The notes under the pieces: generated by a model
What the model saw: only the letters and a program-made list of their open reading frames with translations
The model's database searches: none
Told to the model about the DNA's origin: nothing
NCBI RefSeq assembly: GCF_012027355.1
Contig: NZ_SNUH01000001.1
Location: 248,001-312,000 of the forward strand
Source of the DNA: Thermococcus sp. M36
GTDB taxonomy: Archaea; Methanobacteriota_B; Thermococci; Thermococcales; Thermococcaceae
Length of the DNA: 64,000 bases
Direction: 5' to 3'
Shown here: piece after piece, positions 43,494 to 52,393 of the stretch
How positions within the stretch are numbered: position 1 is the stretch's first letter
Layout of the letters: every line of letters begins with the position of its first letter
Program-made: the position numbers and the translations under genes

Positions 43494-44490
43494 GCTCCTA
43501 AAAGTGCCCTCGCTCCTGACCGTTCAGGACTCCGGGAGGCCCAACTACAGAAAGCTCGGCGTCCCCATTTCCGGCTTCATGGACGACGTGAGCGCCCGTT
43601 TGGCAAACTATCTTGCTGGAAACCCCGGGAACGCTCCGCTCCTTGAGTTTCTTCTGGCCGGCCCAATGCTCAGGTTCAACGCCTCGACTGTCTTTGCAGT
43701 TGCAGGGGACGTCGAGGTGAGGCTGAACGGCGTGCCGGTTGAGCCGTGGACGAGCCACTGGGCGAAGAGGGGAGACGTCCTTGAGGTCGGCACGCTTAAG
43801 AGCGGCCTCTACGGGTACATTGCCTTCGCCGGAGGGATAAAGTGCGAGAGGCTCCTCGGCAGCTGCTCCACCTATCCGAAGGCGAGCCTCGGGAACCCTC
43901 TGAAGGCCGGCGATAGGCTAAGCCTTGGCTATGCGGTTTTAACCGGCAGGGAGGGACGCTACCTTCCGAGAGAACTGAGGCCGGACCACTCGGCGAGTAA
44001 GAAGGAAATCCGCATCGTCCTCGGCCCGAACCTCGACCACTTCACGGAAGGGGGTATCGAGACCTTTCTAAGCTCGGAATACACTGTAACGGCTGAGAGC
44101 GACAGGATGGGTTACCGGCTAGACGGGCCGGTGATAGAACACTCCGGGAAGGGCGCGGACATCGTTACGGAGCCCCTACTGCCTGGAACGGTTCAGGTGC
44201 CGGCCAGCGGAAAGCCAATCGTCATGATGCGCGACGCCCAGACGACCGGCGGCTACGCCAAGATCGCCACAGTAATAAGCGCCGACCTTCATATCCTGGC
44301 TCAGAGCAGGCCAGGAACTAAGGTCATGTTCAGAGCAGTTGGTGCCGGAGAGGCGCAGGAGGCTCTGAGAAAGCGCGAAAAAACCTTGGGAGCAATAAAG
44401 GGGCTCCTCGATGGAAAACTGAGGGCCTACAGGATTAAAGCACTCGGAGAAGAAATGATAGCATTCACAAAAGTGGAAAAGGGGGGCTAG
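43486..44490 (+). CDS. pxpC: 5-oxoprolinase subunit C (PxpC)
   Basis: A 334-residue protein of the KipA/allophanate hydrolase subunit-2 family. [26 protein letters not shown] and the block [22 protein letters not shown] are diagnostic. With PxpA and PxpB it makes 5-oxoprolinase. The ATG at 43486 has GGGGTGAAAAGA upstream and overlaps the pxpB end by eight bases. Its stop interlocks with that of the UPF0179 gene in CTAG (44487-44490). Confidence 0.92.
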   Translation: MIELLKVPSLLTVQDSGRPNYRKLGVPISGFMDDVSARLANYLAGNPGNAPLLEFLLAGPMLRFNASTVFAVAGDVEVRLNGVPVEPWTSHWAKRGDVLEVGTLKSGLYGYIAFAGGIKCERLLGSCSTYPKASLGNPLKAGDRLSLGYAVLTGREGRYLPRELRPDHSASKKEIRIVLGPNLDHFTEGGIETFLSSEYTVTAESDRMGYRLDGPVIEHSGKGADIVTEPLLPGTVQVPASGKPIVMMRDAQTTGGYAKIATVISADLHILAQSRPGTKVMFRAVGAGEAQEALRKREKTLGAIKGLLDGKLRAYRIKALGEEMIAFTKVEKGG

Positions 44491-44921
44491 TCCTTCTTGC
44501 GCATGACCTTAACGACCTTGTAGGTCTTCCCATTGCACTCGACATCGTTGAGGACTTCGATTATTTTTACGCTGTCGCCCTCAAAGAGACCCTCTGGCCT
44601 GAAAAGATCGGCCTTTTCTCTGTCCGGGCAGTCCACGAAGTGGAGCTTTATCACTGAACCCGCTATGGCGAGCCTTGGCTCTATCGCGACCTCCACGCTC
44701 GGCTCAACGACCTCGACCACCCTCACCTTGCCCTCATGGAGGGGGCAGGAGTGCGAGGGCATGCTCCTTACGCGGAGTATCTTGTACCTCCTTCCGGGTT
44801 CAAGGTTTCCGACGCAGACTCCAGCGAGCTTGCACGTTTTGCAGGGCTCTGCCGGACCGTAGTAGATGAACTCAACCCCAGGTCTTGCCAGCTTTTCTCC
44901 AACTAACGTGATTATTGCCAT
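44487..44921 (-). CDS. UPF0179 family protein
   Basis: A 144-residue archaeal protein starting [18 protein letters not shown]. It has four cysteines in [14 protein letters not shown] and HSCPLHEG plus further ones ([16 protein letters not shown]), suggesting metal binding. UPF0179 is widespread in euryarchaea with no known function. The ATG at 44921 has GGAGGTG seven bases upstream; an in-frame GTG three codons earlier is less likely. Confidence 0.82.
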   Translation of the reverse strand: MAIITLVGEKLARPGVEFIYYGPAEPCKTCKLAGVCVGNLEPGRRYKILRVRSMPSHSCPLHEGKVRVVEVVEPSVEVAIEPRLAIAGSVIKLHFVDCPDREKADLFRPEGLFEGDSVKIIEVLNDVECNGKTYKVVKVMRKKD

Positions 44922-44955
44922 TCCAAACACCTCCGTGAATTATGACAGTGATGCC

Positions 44956-45996
44956 TCAGATGACCCCAGTGATTTCAGCGGCCTTCTCTGCCGCTTCCCT
45001 CGTTAAACCGTCCCTTCCTAGGATTGTATACCTCTCGGGCCTTATCGTATGGGCGATTGTGAGGGCCTCAATGATGAGGTCTGGCTCGATCCCCAGCTCG
45101 TATGCGTTAGTTGGCGCCCCCACCTTCTTTAAGGTTTCCCTAACTCTTTCCCACCTGAGCCCGTGGAGGTAGGCCATTATTATCGTCCCGACGCCGGTCT
45201 GTTCACCGTGCAGGGCCGGCTTCGGCGCTATCATGTCCAGTGCATGGCTGAAGAGATGCTCGGCACCACTTGCCGGCCTTGATGAGCCCGCTATGCTCAT
45301 GGCGACCCCGCTGGATATGAGTCCCTTGACGACCTTTCTCACCGACTCCTCGTTGCCGAGCCTTATTATGTCGGCGTTCTTTATCACCATCTTGGCGCTC
45401 ATGAGGGATAACGAGGCCGCGTACTCGCTGTAGTACTCGCCCTTGATCCGATGAGCCAGCTGCCAGTCTTTAACCGCGGTTAGGTTGCTTATCATGTCGC
45501 CAACTCCCGCTGCGAGGTAGCGGTATGGGGCCGTCTTTATGATCTTAACGTCCGCTATGACCGCCACCGGCGGGACGGCCTTGACGGAGGTTTTTGCGTC
45601 TAGATCCCTTATCGAAGCGTTGGCGCTTGCGATACCGTCATGGGATGCTGTGGTGGGGAAGCTTATGAAAGGAACACCCGCTTTGAAGGAGGCGAGTTTT
45701 GCAACGTCTATTATGCTCCCGCCGCCGACGGCAATGACCCAGTCTATTCCCAGATCCCTTATTTTAGAGAGGGTTCTCCCAACTTCCTCCACACTCGCTT
45801 CCCTTACGACGAGGGAGCTCACGTCAAAGGCTTCCTTCATGTTCCGCTCGACTTCCTTTCCGGCTATTTCTCTCGTCCTCGGGCCATAAAGTATAAGCGC
45901 CCTTTCGCCCAGGCTCAGCCTCCTGGCGACGTGGACAACCTCACCCCTGAGATCCTCGCCCAAAAGCACCTCTCTGGGAAGCTGCATCAGGTGCAT
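44956..45996 (-). CDS. egsA: sn-Glycerol-1-phosphate dehydrogenase
   Basis: A 346-residue iron/zinc alcohol dehydrogenase-fold enzyme that reduces DHAP to sn-glycerol-1-phosphate, the first step of archaeal lipid synthesis. VIAVGGGSIIDVAKLASFKAG, FPTTASHDGIASANASI, AGVGDMISNLTAVKDW and the metal histidines (around SGAEHLFSHALD and ALHGEQTGVG) are conserved. The ATG at 45996 (MHLMQLPREVLLGEDL) has GGTGGTCGAG before it, and gives the family length of about 346. It partners with GGGP synthase at 30769-31530. Confidence 0.95.
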   Translation of the reverse strand: MHLMQLPREVLLGEDLRGEVVHVARRLSLGERALILYGPRTREIAGKEVERNMKEAFDVSSLVVREASVEEVGRTLSKIRDLGIDWVIAVGGGSIIDVAKLASFKAGVPFISFPTTASHDGIASANASIRDLDAKTSVKAVPPVAVIADVKIIKTAPYRYLAAGVGDMISNLTAVKDWQLAHRIKGEYYSEYAASLSLMSAKMVIKNADIIRLGNEESVRKVVKGLISSGVAMSIAGSSRPASGAEHLFSHALDMIAPKPALHGEQTGVGTIIMAYLHGLRWERVRETLKKVGAPTNAYELGIEPDLIIEALTIAHTIRPERYTILGRDGLTREAAEKAAEITGVI

Positions 45997-46069
45997 CTCG
46001 ACCACCATCCTGAAGAATATCATTGGGAAAAGCTTTAAGGCTATCGGAACAACCGTCTATGGTGGTCAA

Positions 46070-46882
46070 ATGGGGCTCTACGGGTTTTTTTACGAGTACT
46101 TCATCAGGCCCATAGAAGAAAACAAGGGATACAACCCGGTGAATACGGTCGTCTACGCGGTGATCCTGGGAATAGCCGTCCTAGTGCTCTACCGCATGCT
46201 CAAGCGCATGGGGATACGGGTTGACGACAGGTTCTTCAGGGCGCTCATGCCGTACATAATCCTCGGCCCGCTGATGCGGAGCATGACCGACGTTGGAATC
46301 CTCCCGAGGACTTATCTGACGGTCAGCCCCGGCGGCTACTTCGTCATAGCGGCCTTTGCAATAGCGTCGCTCTACGTCGTGTGGAGGCACGTCGGGCCGG
46401 AAGAGAGGTTTTACCCTCTCTACCGCGACTTCGGCTGGGTCCTGGTCGGAGGGCTGCTCTTCGTGCTGGTTATAAACCTCAACAAGGTGAGCTTCAACTG
46501 GGAGGTTTTGAAGTACTTCCTCCCGGCTCTAGCGGTGGCCGAGGTTTTCATCTGGATGGTCTCCAGAAAGGTTGCACTCGTGAGGGACAACTCGCTCCTC
46601 TTCTACACCCACTTCTACGACGCCACCACGACCTTCGTCGGAATCCAGTTCCTAGGATTCTGGGAACAGCACGTTCTGGCGAGGTGGCTGATAAACACCT
46701 TCGGAACCGCTGCGGTCATGTATCCAGAAAAGTTCCTCATACTCTTTCCGGTGGTGTTCATACTGGACAGGTGGATGAAGGACGAAGATCCCGACCTGAT
46801 AAACTTCGTGAAGCTCACGATGTTCATCCTCGGCTTCGGGCCGGGCACGAGGAACCTGCTTATAATGCTCATGGGTGGTTGA
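46070..46882 (+). CDS. DUF63 membrane protein
   Basis: A 270-residue protein with about seven membrane segments (VVYAVILGIAVLVLYRML, FFRALMPYIILGPLM, YFVIAAFAIASLYVV, GWVLVGGLLFVLVINL, YFLPALAVAEVFIWMV, KFLILFPVVFILDRWM, LIMLMGG). It matches the archaeal DUF63 family. Role unknown. FYDATTTFVGIQFLGFWEQHV is the most conserved-looking block. The ATG follows GGTGGTCAA. Followed by the phosphatase gene at 46884. Confidence 0.8.
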   Translation: MGLYGFFYEYFIRPIEENKGYNPVNTVVYAVILGIAVLVLYRMLKRMGIRVDDRFFRALMPYIILGPLMRSMTDVGILPRTYLTVSPGGYFVIAAFAIASLYVVWRHVGPEERFYPLYRDFGWVLVGGLLFVLVINLNKVSFNWEVLKYFLPALAVAEVFIWMVSRKVALVRDNSLLFYTHFYDATTTFVGIQFLGFWEQHVLARWLINTFGTAAVMYPEKFLILFPVVFILDRWMKDEDPDLINFVKLTMFILGFGPGTRNLLIMLMGG

Positions 46883-46883
46883 G

Positions 46884-47654
46884 ATGGATGTAGTGTGGAA
46901 AGAGGTTGCGCTCGAAATGGCGAAGGAAGTTGAGAGGAAGATAACGCCCATGTTCGGGACGCCCAAAGCCGGGGAGTCCCTCGGCAAAAACGTCAGCGGC
47001 GATGTAACAAAGTACGTTGACAAAGTCGCCGAAGATATTGTCCTAGAGAGGCTCAGGCCCCTCGGGGTCAACATCGTCAGCGAGGAGGTGGGGTTCATAG
47101 ACAACGGGAGTGACTACACGGTCATCGTTGATCCGATAGACGGCTCCTATAACTTTGCCGCCGGAATACCCATATTCGCCTTCAGCTTCGCCGTGTTTAA
47201 GGGCAAAGAACCCGTGTACGGGGCCATCTACGAGTTCATGCCAAAAAACTTCTACGAGGCAATTCCCGGTGAAGGGGCGTTCATGAACGGAAAGAAAATT
47301 CACGTGAGGAAGCCGGAGCGCGGGAAGGAGGCGCTCAGCTTCTACACGCGTGGAAGGTGTGTGGGCCTGATTAAAAAGGTCAAGCGAGTCAGGGTTCTCG
47401 GGGCCATAGCTGTCGAGCTGGTATACCTCGCCAAAGGGGCCCTGGATGGAGTTCTGGACATAAGGAACTACGTGAGGCCAACGGACATAGCGGCGGGGGT
47501 TCTCATAGCGAGAGAAGCGGGGGCCATGGTTACTGACGAGAATGGAAAAGAGCTGGAGCTCAGTCTGAGCGCCACGGAGCAGACAAACATAATCGCGGTC
47601 AACGATATGTACCTCCTAAAGCTAATCCTGGAGGAGCTGAAAAATGGGCCTTGA
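46884..47654 (+). CDS. Bifunctional inositol monophosphatase / fructose-1,6-bisphosphatase
   Basis: A 256-residue enzyme of the IMPase-like FBPase family. SEEVG at 66-70 and DPIDGS at 83-88 are the metal site; RPTDIAAG near the C-terminus carries the last aspartate. Archaeal enzymes of this family dephosphorylate both inositol-1-phosphate and fructose-1,6-bisphosphate; the true main substrate here is not shown. The ATG at 46884 has GGTGGTTGAG upstream and lies one base after the DUF63 stop. Its end overlaps the rhomboid gene by about eleven bases. Confidence 0.9.
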   Translation: MDVVWKEVALEMAKEVERKITPMFGTPKAGESLGKNVSGDVTKYVDKVAEDIVLERLRPLGVNIVSEEVGFIDNGSDYTVIVDPIDGSYNFAAGIPIFAFSFAVFKGKEPVYGAIYEFMPKNFYEAIPGEGAFMNGKKIHVRKPERGKEALSFYTRGRCVGLIKKVKRVRVLGAIAVELVYLAKGALDGVLDIRNYVRPTDIAAGVLIAREAGAMVTDENGKELELSLSATEQTNIIAVNDMYLLKLILEELKNGP

Positions 47655-48258
47655 GCGCTATTTTTACCGCTACGGAAAGGCGACCTTCAGCCTTTTCCTG
47701 GTAAACGTGGCCGTCTACGTGACTGAGTCGATCCTGAGCGGCAACCCAGTGAACATAAGCATAGAAGTGCTCGCGAGGCTCGGCCAGTGGAACTACGCCG
47801 TCACCAACTACGGCTGGTGGTGGCAGCTCTTCACGGCGATGTTCGTGCACGTGGGCATACTCCACATAGTCTTCAACATGTACTTCCTCCTGATGATGGG
47901 AAGCCAGCTGGAGCACGTGCTGGGCCCAAAAAGAACTGTGGTCGTTTACATCGTCTCCGGCCTCGTCGGGAACCTGTTGACGCTCCTCCTGCTGCCGCCG
48001 AACTCGGTCAGCGCCGGCGCGAGCGGGGCGCTCTTCGGAATCGTCGGAACGCTGATAGTCATGATGGGAGTGGTAGGCGGCAACATGCAGAGGGCACTGA
48101 TAAACGCATTCGCGTTGTTCCTGATAAACAGCATCCTGCCGGGTGTCAACGCCTACGCCCACCTTGGAGGCCTCGTGACCGGAATGGCAATCGGCTACTA
48201 CTACGGGAAACGGATCAGGAGGCGCCTCGCCCTTGCGTATGGCTATGGCTACTACTGA
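47644..48258 (+). CDS. Rhomboid intramembrane serine protease
   Basis: A 204-residue protein with six membrane helices. The active-site dyad is S127 in GASGALFG and H173 in AHLGGLVTG; the oxyanion residue N78 in HIVFNMYFL is present, as is the WWWQLFTAMFVH entry segment. It cleaves membrane proteins within the membrane. The ATG overlaps the phosphatase gene's end. Confidence 0.92.
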   Translation: MGLERYFYRYGKATFSLFLVNVAVYVTESILSGNPVNISIEVLARLGQWNYAVTNYGWWWQLFTAMFVHVGILHIVFNMYFLLMMGSQLEHVLGPKRTVVVYIVSGLVGNLLTLLLLPPNSVSAGASGALFGIVGTLIVMMGVVGGNMQRALINAFALFLINSILPGVNAYAHLGGLVTGMAIGYYYGKRIRRRLALAYGYGYY

Positions 48259-48317
48259 GCGCGGCCGAAAGATTTAAAAATGCCCTCCTGGAGGTATAGG
48301 TCGAGCGCTCGGGTTGT

Positions 48318-48425
48318 GCCGGGGTAGCTTAGCCTGGTCAGAGCGCTCGGCTCATAGGGCTGCTCCCCTTCGGGGGAGCCTGAGAAACCGAGAGGTCCGG
48401 GGTTCAAAGCCCCGCCCCGGCACCA
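48318..48425 (+). tRNA. tRNA-Met (CAT), elongator, with a 30-nt intron
   Basis: GCCGGGG (48318-48324) pairs with CCCCGGC near 48415-48421, followed by A and CCA to 48425. Anticodon stem CTCGG (48346-48350) and CCGAG (48388-48392), anticodon CAT. The intron 48357-48386 gives a canonical bulge-helix-bulge: TA^G bulge, central helix CTCA/TGAG, AA^A bulge, closed by a UUCG-capped hairpin. Removing it gives loop CTCATAA. The acceptor and other arms are those of elongator, not initiator, tRNA-Met. Confidence 0.93.
48357..48386 (+). other. tRNA-Met intron
   Basis: Removed by the tRNA splicing endonuclease at the canonical position 37/38. Both cut sites lie in three-base bulges separated by a four-base helix (CTCA 48351-48354 with TGAG 48381-48384). 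Confidence 0.9.
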
Positions 48426-48552
48426 CATTCTAACAAACTTTGCCTTCTTGCAGTTAGAAAGCTTTGGTCAAACTTTGCCCTGCAAAATTTACTGGCGCAA
48501 AGGTTGCTCCATGGAGGTTCCCTTTATAACTCCCACTGACGATTTTAATGTC

Positions 48553-49734
48553 ATGATGAGAAGGGCAGTCTTCGCGCTGGTAATCGCGCTCATGGTGTTC
48601 GTCTCAGGATGTATCACTGTAGTTCAGCAAACTGAAACTTCATCCACTACTTCCCACTCAACGTACCCTTCAACGTCCCCAACACCACAGACTACAACTA
48701 CCACAACAACCACAACCCCGCCCGCAACTTGGACAAACCCGGAGGTTCAGTGGAACAACTTGACGGTTTTCCTGCCCAGCCAGGACGCCCAGTTGAACTG
48801 CAGCGGCGTTCTATGGCGCTACATACTCAAGGACGCCCTTCCTTGTATGCTGAGCGGGCCGGAGCTTGAGGTCATCTCACCCCTCGCCGCTGAGCTGAAG
48901 GGCGCGACTCTCGAAGAGAGCGCCTGGAACGTCCTTGACTGGGAAGGGCAGTGGGTAACATACGACCGGGAGAAGGCGAAAGAGCCTTTTGCCAAGATTA
49001 TCATTTACCCCGACGGAAGACAGGAAGTTGTTGAGGGGCAGAACAACACGATACAGACTCCCTACGAGACGATTATGCGAGGAAAGGGCATATGCACTGA
49101 CTACACGGTTCTCACCGACGCCCTGCTCTTGGCCATGAACTACTCGCCCGTTTACGCGATGGGGATAAACCTCACCGACCTCGGCCATGCGGCGGCACTT
49201 GTAAGGATAGACGGCTGGTTCTTCGTCCTCGACCAGCGCCTGCCTCCGATGGATCTCGGCTCCTACTACCGCTACTGGGAGAGGCAGGGAAGTAGGGTCA
49301 TCAACGCGACTCTCTACGAGATTCGGCCGGGCAACGATTTAGCCTCCGTGAAGACCCTCGGTATTTTAAGGGGGGAGGACTTCCTCAAGCAGGACTACAG
49401 TATGACTGAGAACGACGCAACAGCGCTCGCCTACAGAATGGTTGGGCTGCTCTCCGAGGAGTTTAACCTGGCGGTTGACAATTCCCTCTCGCTGCTCTCC
49501 GACGGAAAGCTTCCCGAGGGCTACAAATCGGGCAAAGCCTGGTTGGTAACCTACCAGAATCTTGCGGATTACTACCATCCAATATTCCACGAACAGTATG
49601 CAGAATGGCTTGTTGGGCGGATAACTTCCGACGAGGAACTCCTCGGCGATATTGAGAAGAGCGACGCAGTATGGGTCGAGGTGAAAGTCGAGGGGAACGA
49701 CCTAGCCGTAACCCTCTACCTCGGAGAACACTAA
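48553..49734 (+). CDS. Lipoprotein with transglutaminase-like domain
   Basis: 393 residues: a lipoprotein signal (VSGC, Cys20), a Ser/Thr/Pro-rich linker with a run of nine threonines (about 48-56), then a globular domain with GKGICTDYTVLTDALLLAM (catalytic Cys), GINLTDLGHAAALVRIDGWFFVLDQRLP (His and Asp), the C-H-D order of the transglutaminase-like fold. Peptidase or cross-linking activity is not shown. A TATA element CTTTATAAC at about 48521-48528 is about 28 bases upstream of the ATG at 48553, favouring a short leader; an earlier in-frame start is not supported. Its stop interlocks with that of the helicase (49731-49734). Confidence 0.8.
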   Translation: MMRRAVFALVIALMVFVSGCITVVQQTETSSTTSHSTYPSTSPTPQTTTTTTTTTPPATWTNPEVQWNNLTVFLPSQDAQLNCSGVLWRYILKDALPCMLSGPELEVISPLAAELKGATLEESAWNVLDWEGQWVTYDREKAKEPFAKIIIYPDGRQEVVEGQNNTIQTPYETIMRGKGICTDYTVLTDALLLAMNYSPVYAMGINLTDLGHAAALVRIDGWFFVLDQRLPPMDLGSYYRYWERQGSRVINATLYEIRPGNDLASVKTLGILRGEDFLKQDYSMTENDATALAYRMVGLLSEEFNLAVDNSLSLLSDGKLPEGYKSGKAWLVTYQNLADYYHPIFHEQYAEWLVGRITSDEELLGDIEKSDAVWVEVKVEGNDLAVTLYLGEH

Positions 49735-50942
49735 TAGCGCCTCGAATAGCCGCGGGAGTAGTTTCTTCTTCCGTTTTTCCTGTATCCCCGTGGTCTCTCC
49801 TCGCGCTCGTACCTCTCGCGGTACTCCCTAGGTATCTCCTCGCTGAGCTCAGACTTCTGGATATCAACACCCGCGACGCTTGCTATGTAGCGGAGCCTCT
49901 TGAACTCACCGGGCATGATGAAGGTGACCGCCTTGCCCTTCTTGCCCATCCTGCCGGTTCTGCCTATCCTGTGGACGTAGTCTTCGGCCGTCATGGGCAG
50001 GGAGTAGTTCACTATGTGGCTTATGTCCTGGACGTCGAGGCCCCTCGCGGCAACGTCAGTCGCTACGAGAATCCTTGTCCTCTTGGTCTTGAAGCGCCAG
50101 AATGTCCTTTCTCTGGCCGCCTGACTCATGTCTCCGTTGAGAGCTTCGGCGCTGTAGCCCTGCCTCCTGAGCTTCTCGCTCAGCTCCCGCGTTTCCCTCT
50201 TCGTTGCGCAGAAGACTATCCCGTAGAAGTCGTCGCTAAGGATTTTCTTGAGAGTCGAGAACTTTCTGGCAGGAACGACTTCAATGTACTCCTGCTCCAC
50301 CATCTCCGGAACGAGCTCGTCGCTGCTGACTTTGATTACCTCATAATCGTTCATATAGCGCCTCGCCAGCCTTAAAATCTCGCGTGGCATCGTTGCCGAG
50401 AACATCAGCACGCGCTTCTTCCTCGGTGTTTCCCTGAAGATTGCCTCTATGTCGTCTATGAAGCCCATGTCAAGCATCCTGTCGGCCTCGTCGAGGATGA
50501 AGAACTTCACCCCGCTCAGATCAAGGGTTCCGCGCCTTATGTGGTCGAGAACCCTTCCGGGGGTTCCAACGACGACGTGAGTACCTCTCTCAAGGGCCCT
50601 TATCTGCGGGCCAATCGGCTGGCCGCCGTAGACTGCGTAAACGTAAACTCTCTTCCTCCCTCGGAGGCTCTTTATCTCGTCCGCCACCTGAAGGGCGAGC
50701 TCCCTCGTGGGCGTCAGGATAATCGCCTGGACACTCTTTTCCTTCTCATCAATCGCCTCGATTATGGGCAAGGCAAAAGCGGCCGTCTTTCCGGTTCCGG
50801 TCTGGGACTGCCCGATTATATCTGCATCGCCAGACAAAAGGCGCGGAATGACCTCCCTCTGGATGTCGGTGGGCTGTGAGAAGCCCTTCCTCCTAACGGC
50901 AACTAACGTCGCCTCAGATAAGCCTAAGCTTTCAAAACTCAT
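49731..50942 (-). CDS. DEAD-box RNA helicase
   Basis: 403 residues: Q-motif FSQPTDIQREVIP, Walker A SQTGTGKTAA, DEAD (LDEADRMLD), SAT (FSATMPRE), the arginine-rich motif VI HRIGRTGRMGKKG, then an Arg/Gly/Tyr tail (RPRGYRKNGRRNYSRGYS) typical of RNA-binding. Related Thermococcus helicases are induced by cold; not shown here. It is followed by tRNA-Lys on the same strand upstream. Confidence 0.93.
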   Translation of the reverse strand: MSFESLGLSEATLVAVRRKGFSQPTDIQREVIPRLLSGDADIIGQSQTGTGKTAAFALPIIEAIDEKEKSVQAIILTPTRELALQVADEIKSLRGRKRVYVYAVYGGQPIGPQIRALERGTHVVVGTPGRVLDHIRRGTLDLSGVKFFILDEADRMLDMGFIDDIEAIFRETPRKKRVLMFSATMPREILRLARRYMNDYEVIKVSSDELVPEMVEQEYIEVVPARKFSTLKKILSDDFYGIVFCATKRETRELSEKLRRQGYSAEALNGDMSQAARERTFWRFKTKRTRILVATDVAARGLDVQDISHIVNYSLPMTAEDYVHRIGRTGRMGKKGKAVTFIMPGEFKRLRYIASVAGVDIQKSELSEEIPREYRERYEREERPRGYRKNGRRNYSRGYSRRY

Positions 50943-51014
50943 TTTTCTTAACTCCTTTTCAACTGCTCAAACGCATCCCTTCTCAAACAGAACGCGTCGA
51001 GAAGAAACGCGATT

Positions 51015-51092
51015 TGGCGGGCCGGGGGGGATTCGAACCCCCGACCACGGGATTAAGAGTCCCGCGCTCTAACCATGCTGAGCTACCGGCCC
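51015..51092 (-). tRNA. tRNA-Lys (CTT)
   Basis: Minus strand: GGGCCGG (51086-51092) pairs with CCGGCCC, followed by discriminator G and CCA (51015-51017). D arm, anticodon stem CGGGA/TCCCG with loop CTCTTAA (anticodon CTT) and T arm GGTTCGAATCC all pair. No intron. Confidence 0.95.
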
Positions 51093-51118
51093 TCAACCCG
51101 AAACCATAGACGGGAGGT

Positions 51119-51134
51119 GGCTTTATAAATTTTT
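51119..51134 (-). promoter_or_regulatory. Promoter core of tRNA-Lys
   Basis: AAAAATTTATAAAGCC on the minus strand, about 34 bases from the mature 5' end. It is an exact inverted copy of the element at 51162-51177. Confidence 0.75.
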
Positions 51135-51161
51135 TGGTCGCAGGGAACGGCCAATGCAGGG

Positions 51162-51177
51162 AAAAATTTATAAAGCC
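51162..51177 (+). promoter_or_regulatory. Promoter core of tRNA-Leu
   Basis: AAAAATTTATAAAGCC, about 32 bases from the mature 5' end of the tRNA at 51203. It matches the tRNA-Lys element base for base. Confidence 0.75.
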
Positions 51178-51202
51178 TCTCCGAGCGTTATACTTTGGCA
51201 AC

Positions 51203-51290
51203 GCGGGGGTTGCCGAGCCTGGTCAAAGGCGCGGGATTGAGGGTCCCGTCCCGTAGGGGTTCCGGGGTTCAAATCCCCGCCCCCGCACCA
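51203..51290 (+). tRNA. tRNA-Leu (GAG)
   Basis: GCGGGGG (51203-51209) pairs with CCCCCGC, ending ACCA at 51290. Anticodon stem CGGGA/TCCCG, loop TTGAGGG, anticodon GAG. A long variable arm (TCCCGTAGGGGT) marks a class II tRNA. Downstream lies a CTTTGC-TTC-GCAAAG hairpin (51299-51313) of possible terminator or processing use. Confidence 0.93.
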
Positions 51291-51459
51291 TTACAGCCCT
51301 TTGCTTCGCAAAGCGTTGGCGGAAAAATGGCGTGCTTTTCTAAGGGACCACACAGTTGGAATCATTGATTACCTGCGCGATGTCTCCTCGGGTGAGGACT
51401 TCTCTGGGGACCGGCAATCGGCTTTACAATGCTCGCGGTTGTTTACACTGGAGCCAAGA

Positions 51460-52389
51460 TCAGAGGGGCAAGGAGTGGATGACCATCTTCTTCCCTTCCT
51501 CCTTCACTCCCAGCGCAAGGTTTTCCCCCAAAGCCTCAACCGAGCCGTTCTCCCACAGGAGCCTCTTTTCCAGCAGTTTCCCGTTAAAATTGGGCCCCAG
51601 CAGAACGGCGTTTCCCTCAATTTCACCGCCGATAAGGAGGCGGTTCTCCAGGGCCAGCACTGAGGTGGCCGCTCCTTCCCTGAGCTTGAAATTCTCCTTG
51701 CCGATGCGGACCCAGAAGCCCTCGCCTCTGTAGCCTGCAAGGACAAGCTTTCCCCTCCATACACTGGCGGTCAGTGCTATTCCTTCCGCGAGGGCTTCCT
51801 CTCCGAGAAGCTCCCCGCTGGAGTCAAATTCAAAGGCCCTTACCTCCCAGCGTCTGGTTTTCACGCTTCCGATTAGCCTGAGGCCGTCTTCGGGTGGAAG
51901 GAGCGTTGTTAACATTGCATCTTCCCAGCTCCCAAAGTCCCTCAGCCATAGGAGCTCGCCATCGAGCGAGAGTGTCCCGAGAAAGAAGCCTCTGTTTCCG
52001 GGACTCCCGGTGTCACCGGCGATGAAAACGGTGTCGCCGCTGGGTACGATGGAGTAAACAGCCCCGTTGTTCCGTATTTCAATCTTCCGCTCCCAGAGAA
52101 CGTTCAGGCTTTCGTCGAGCCGAGCCACGTAGGCCTTCCAGCCATTCCCTCCGTCAGGGGTAGCCCTCCCTTCGACGGCACCTCCTATTAAGTAGCCGTC
52201 CGCAAGCTTGGCCGCACTGTGCCCCTCCCAGTCGTTTTTACCGGCCAAAAAGCGGATTTCGACCATTTCCTCGCCGTCAACCCTCGCCAACATTATTTTG
52301 TAGTTCCTCCCGTCGTGGACGCTTCCAACGATGAGGTCTTTAGCTATAGCAACTGGAACGGTCTCAGGGCCGAAGGAGTAAATCCTCAT
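51460..52389 (-). CDS. Beta-propeller-like protein of unknown function
   Basis: A 309-residue soluble protein built of repeated beta-strand blades of the form VAGDTVFIAGDTGS, LDGELLWLRDFGSWEDAM, DGLRLIGSVKTRRWEVRAFEF and GKLVLAGYRGEGFWVRI, each about 40-50 residues. No signal peptide, so cytosolic. I infer a propeller from the repeated blade pattern; no ligand. The ATG at 52389 has GAGGTGAGCCC before it. It lies downstream of the 52394 methyltransferase in the same direction, with four bases between. Confidence 0.65.
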   Translation of the reverse strand: MRIYSFGPETVPVAIAKDLIVGSVHDGRNYKIMLARVDGEEMVEIRFLAGKNDWEGHSAAKLADGYLIGGAVEGRATPDGGNGWKAYVARLDESLNVLWERKIEIRNNGAVYSIVPSGDTVFIAGDTGSPGNRGFFLGTLSLDGELLWLRDFGSWEDAMLTTLLPPEDGLRLIGSVKTRRWEVRAFEFDSSGELLGEEALAEGIALTASVWRGKLVLAGYRGEGFWVRIGKENFKLREGAATSVLALENRLLIGGEIEGNAVLLGPNFNGKLLEKRLLWENGSVEALGENLALGVKEEGKKMVIHSLPL

Positions 52390-52393
52390 GGGC

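Noticed and set aside
51291-51459. Possible integrated element at the 3' end of tRNA-Leu.
   Set aside because: No duplicate of the tRNA end, no integrase and no GC shift were found nearby.
51301-51663. A 120-codon frame on the plus strand after tRNA-Leu.
   Set aside because: It runs antisense through the beta-propeller gene and has no start signal.
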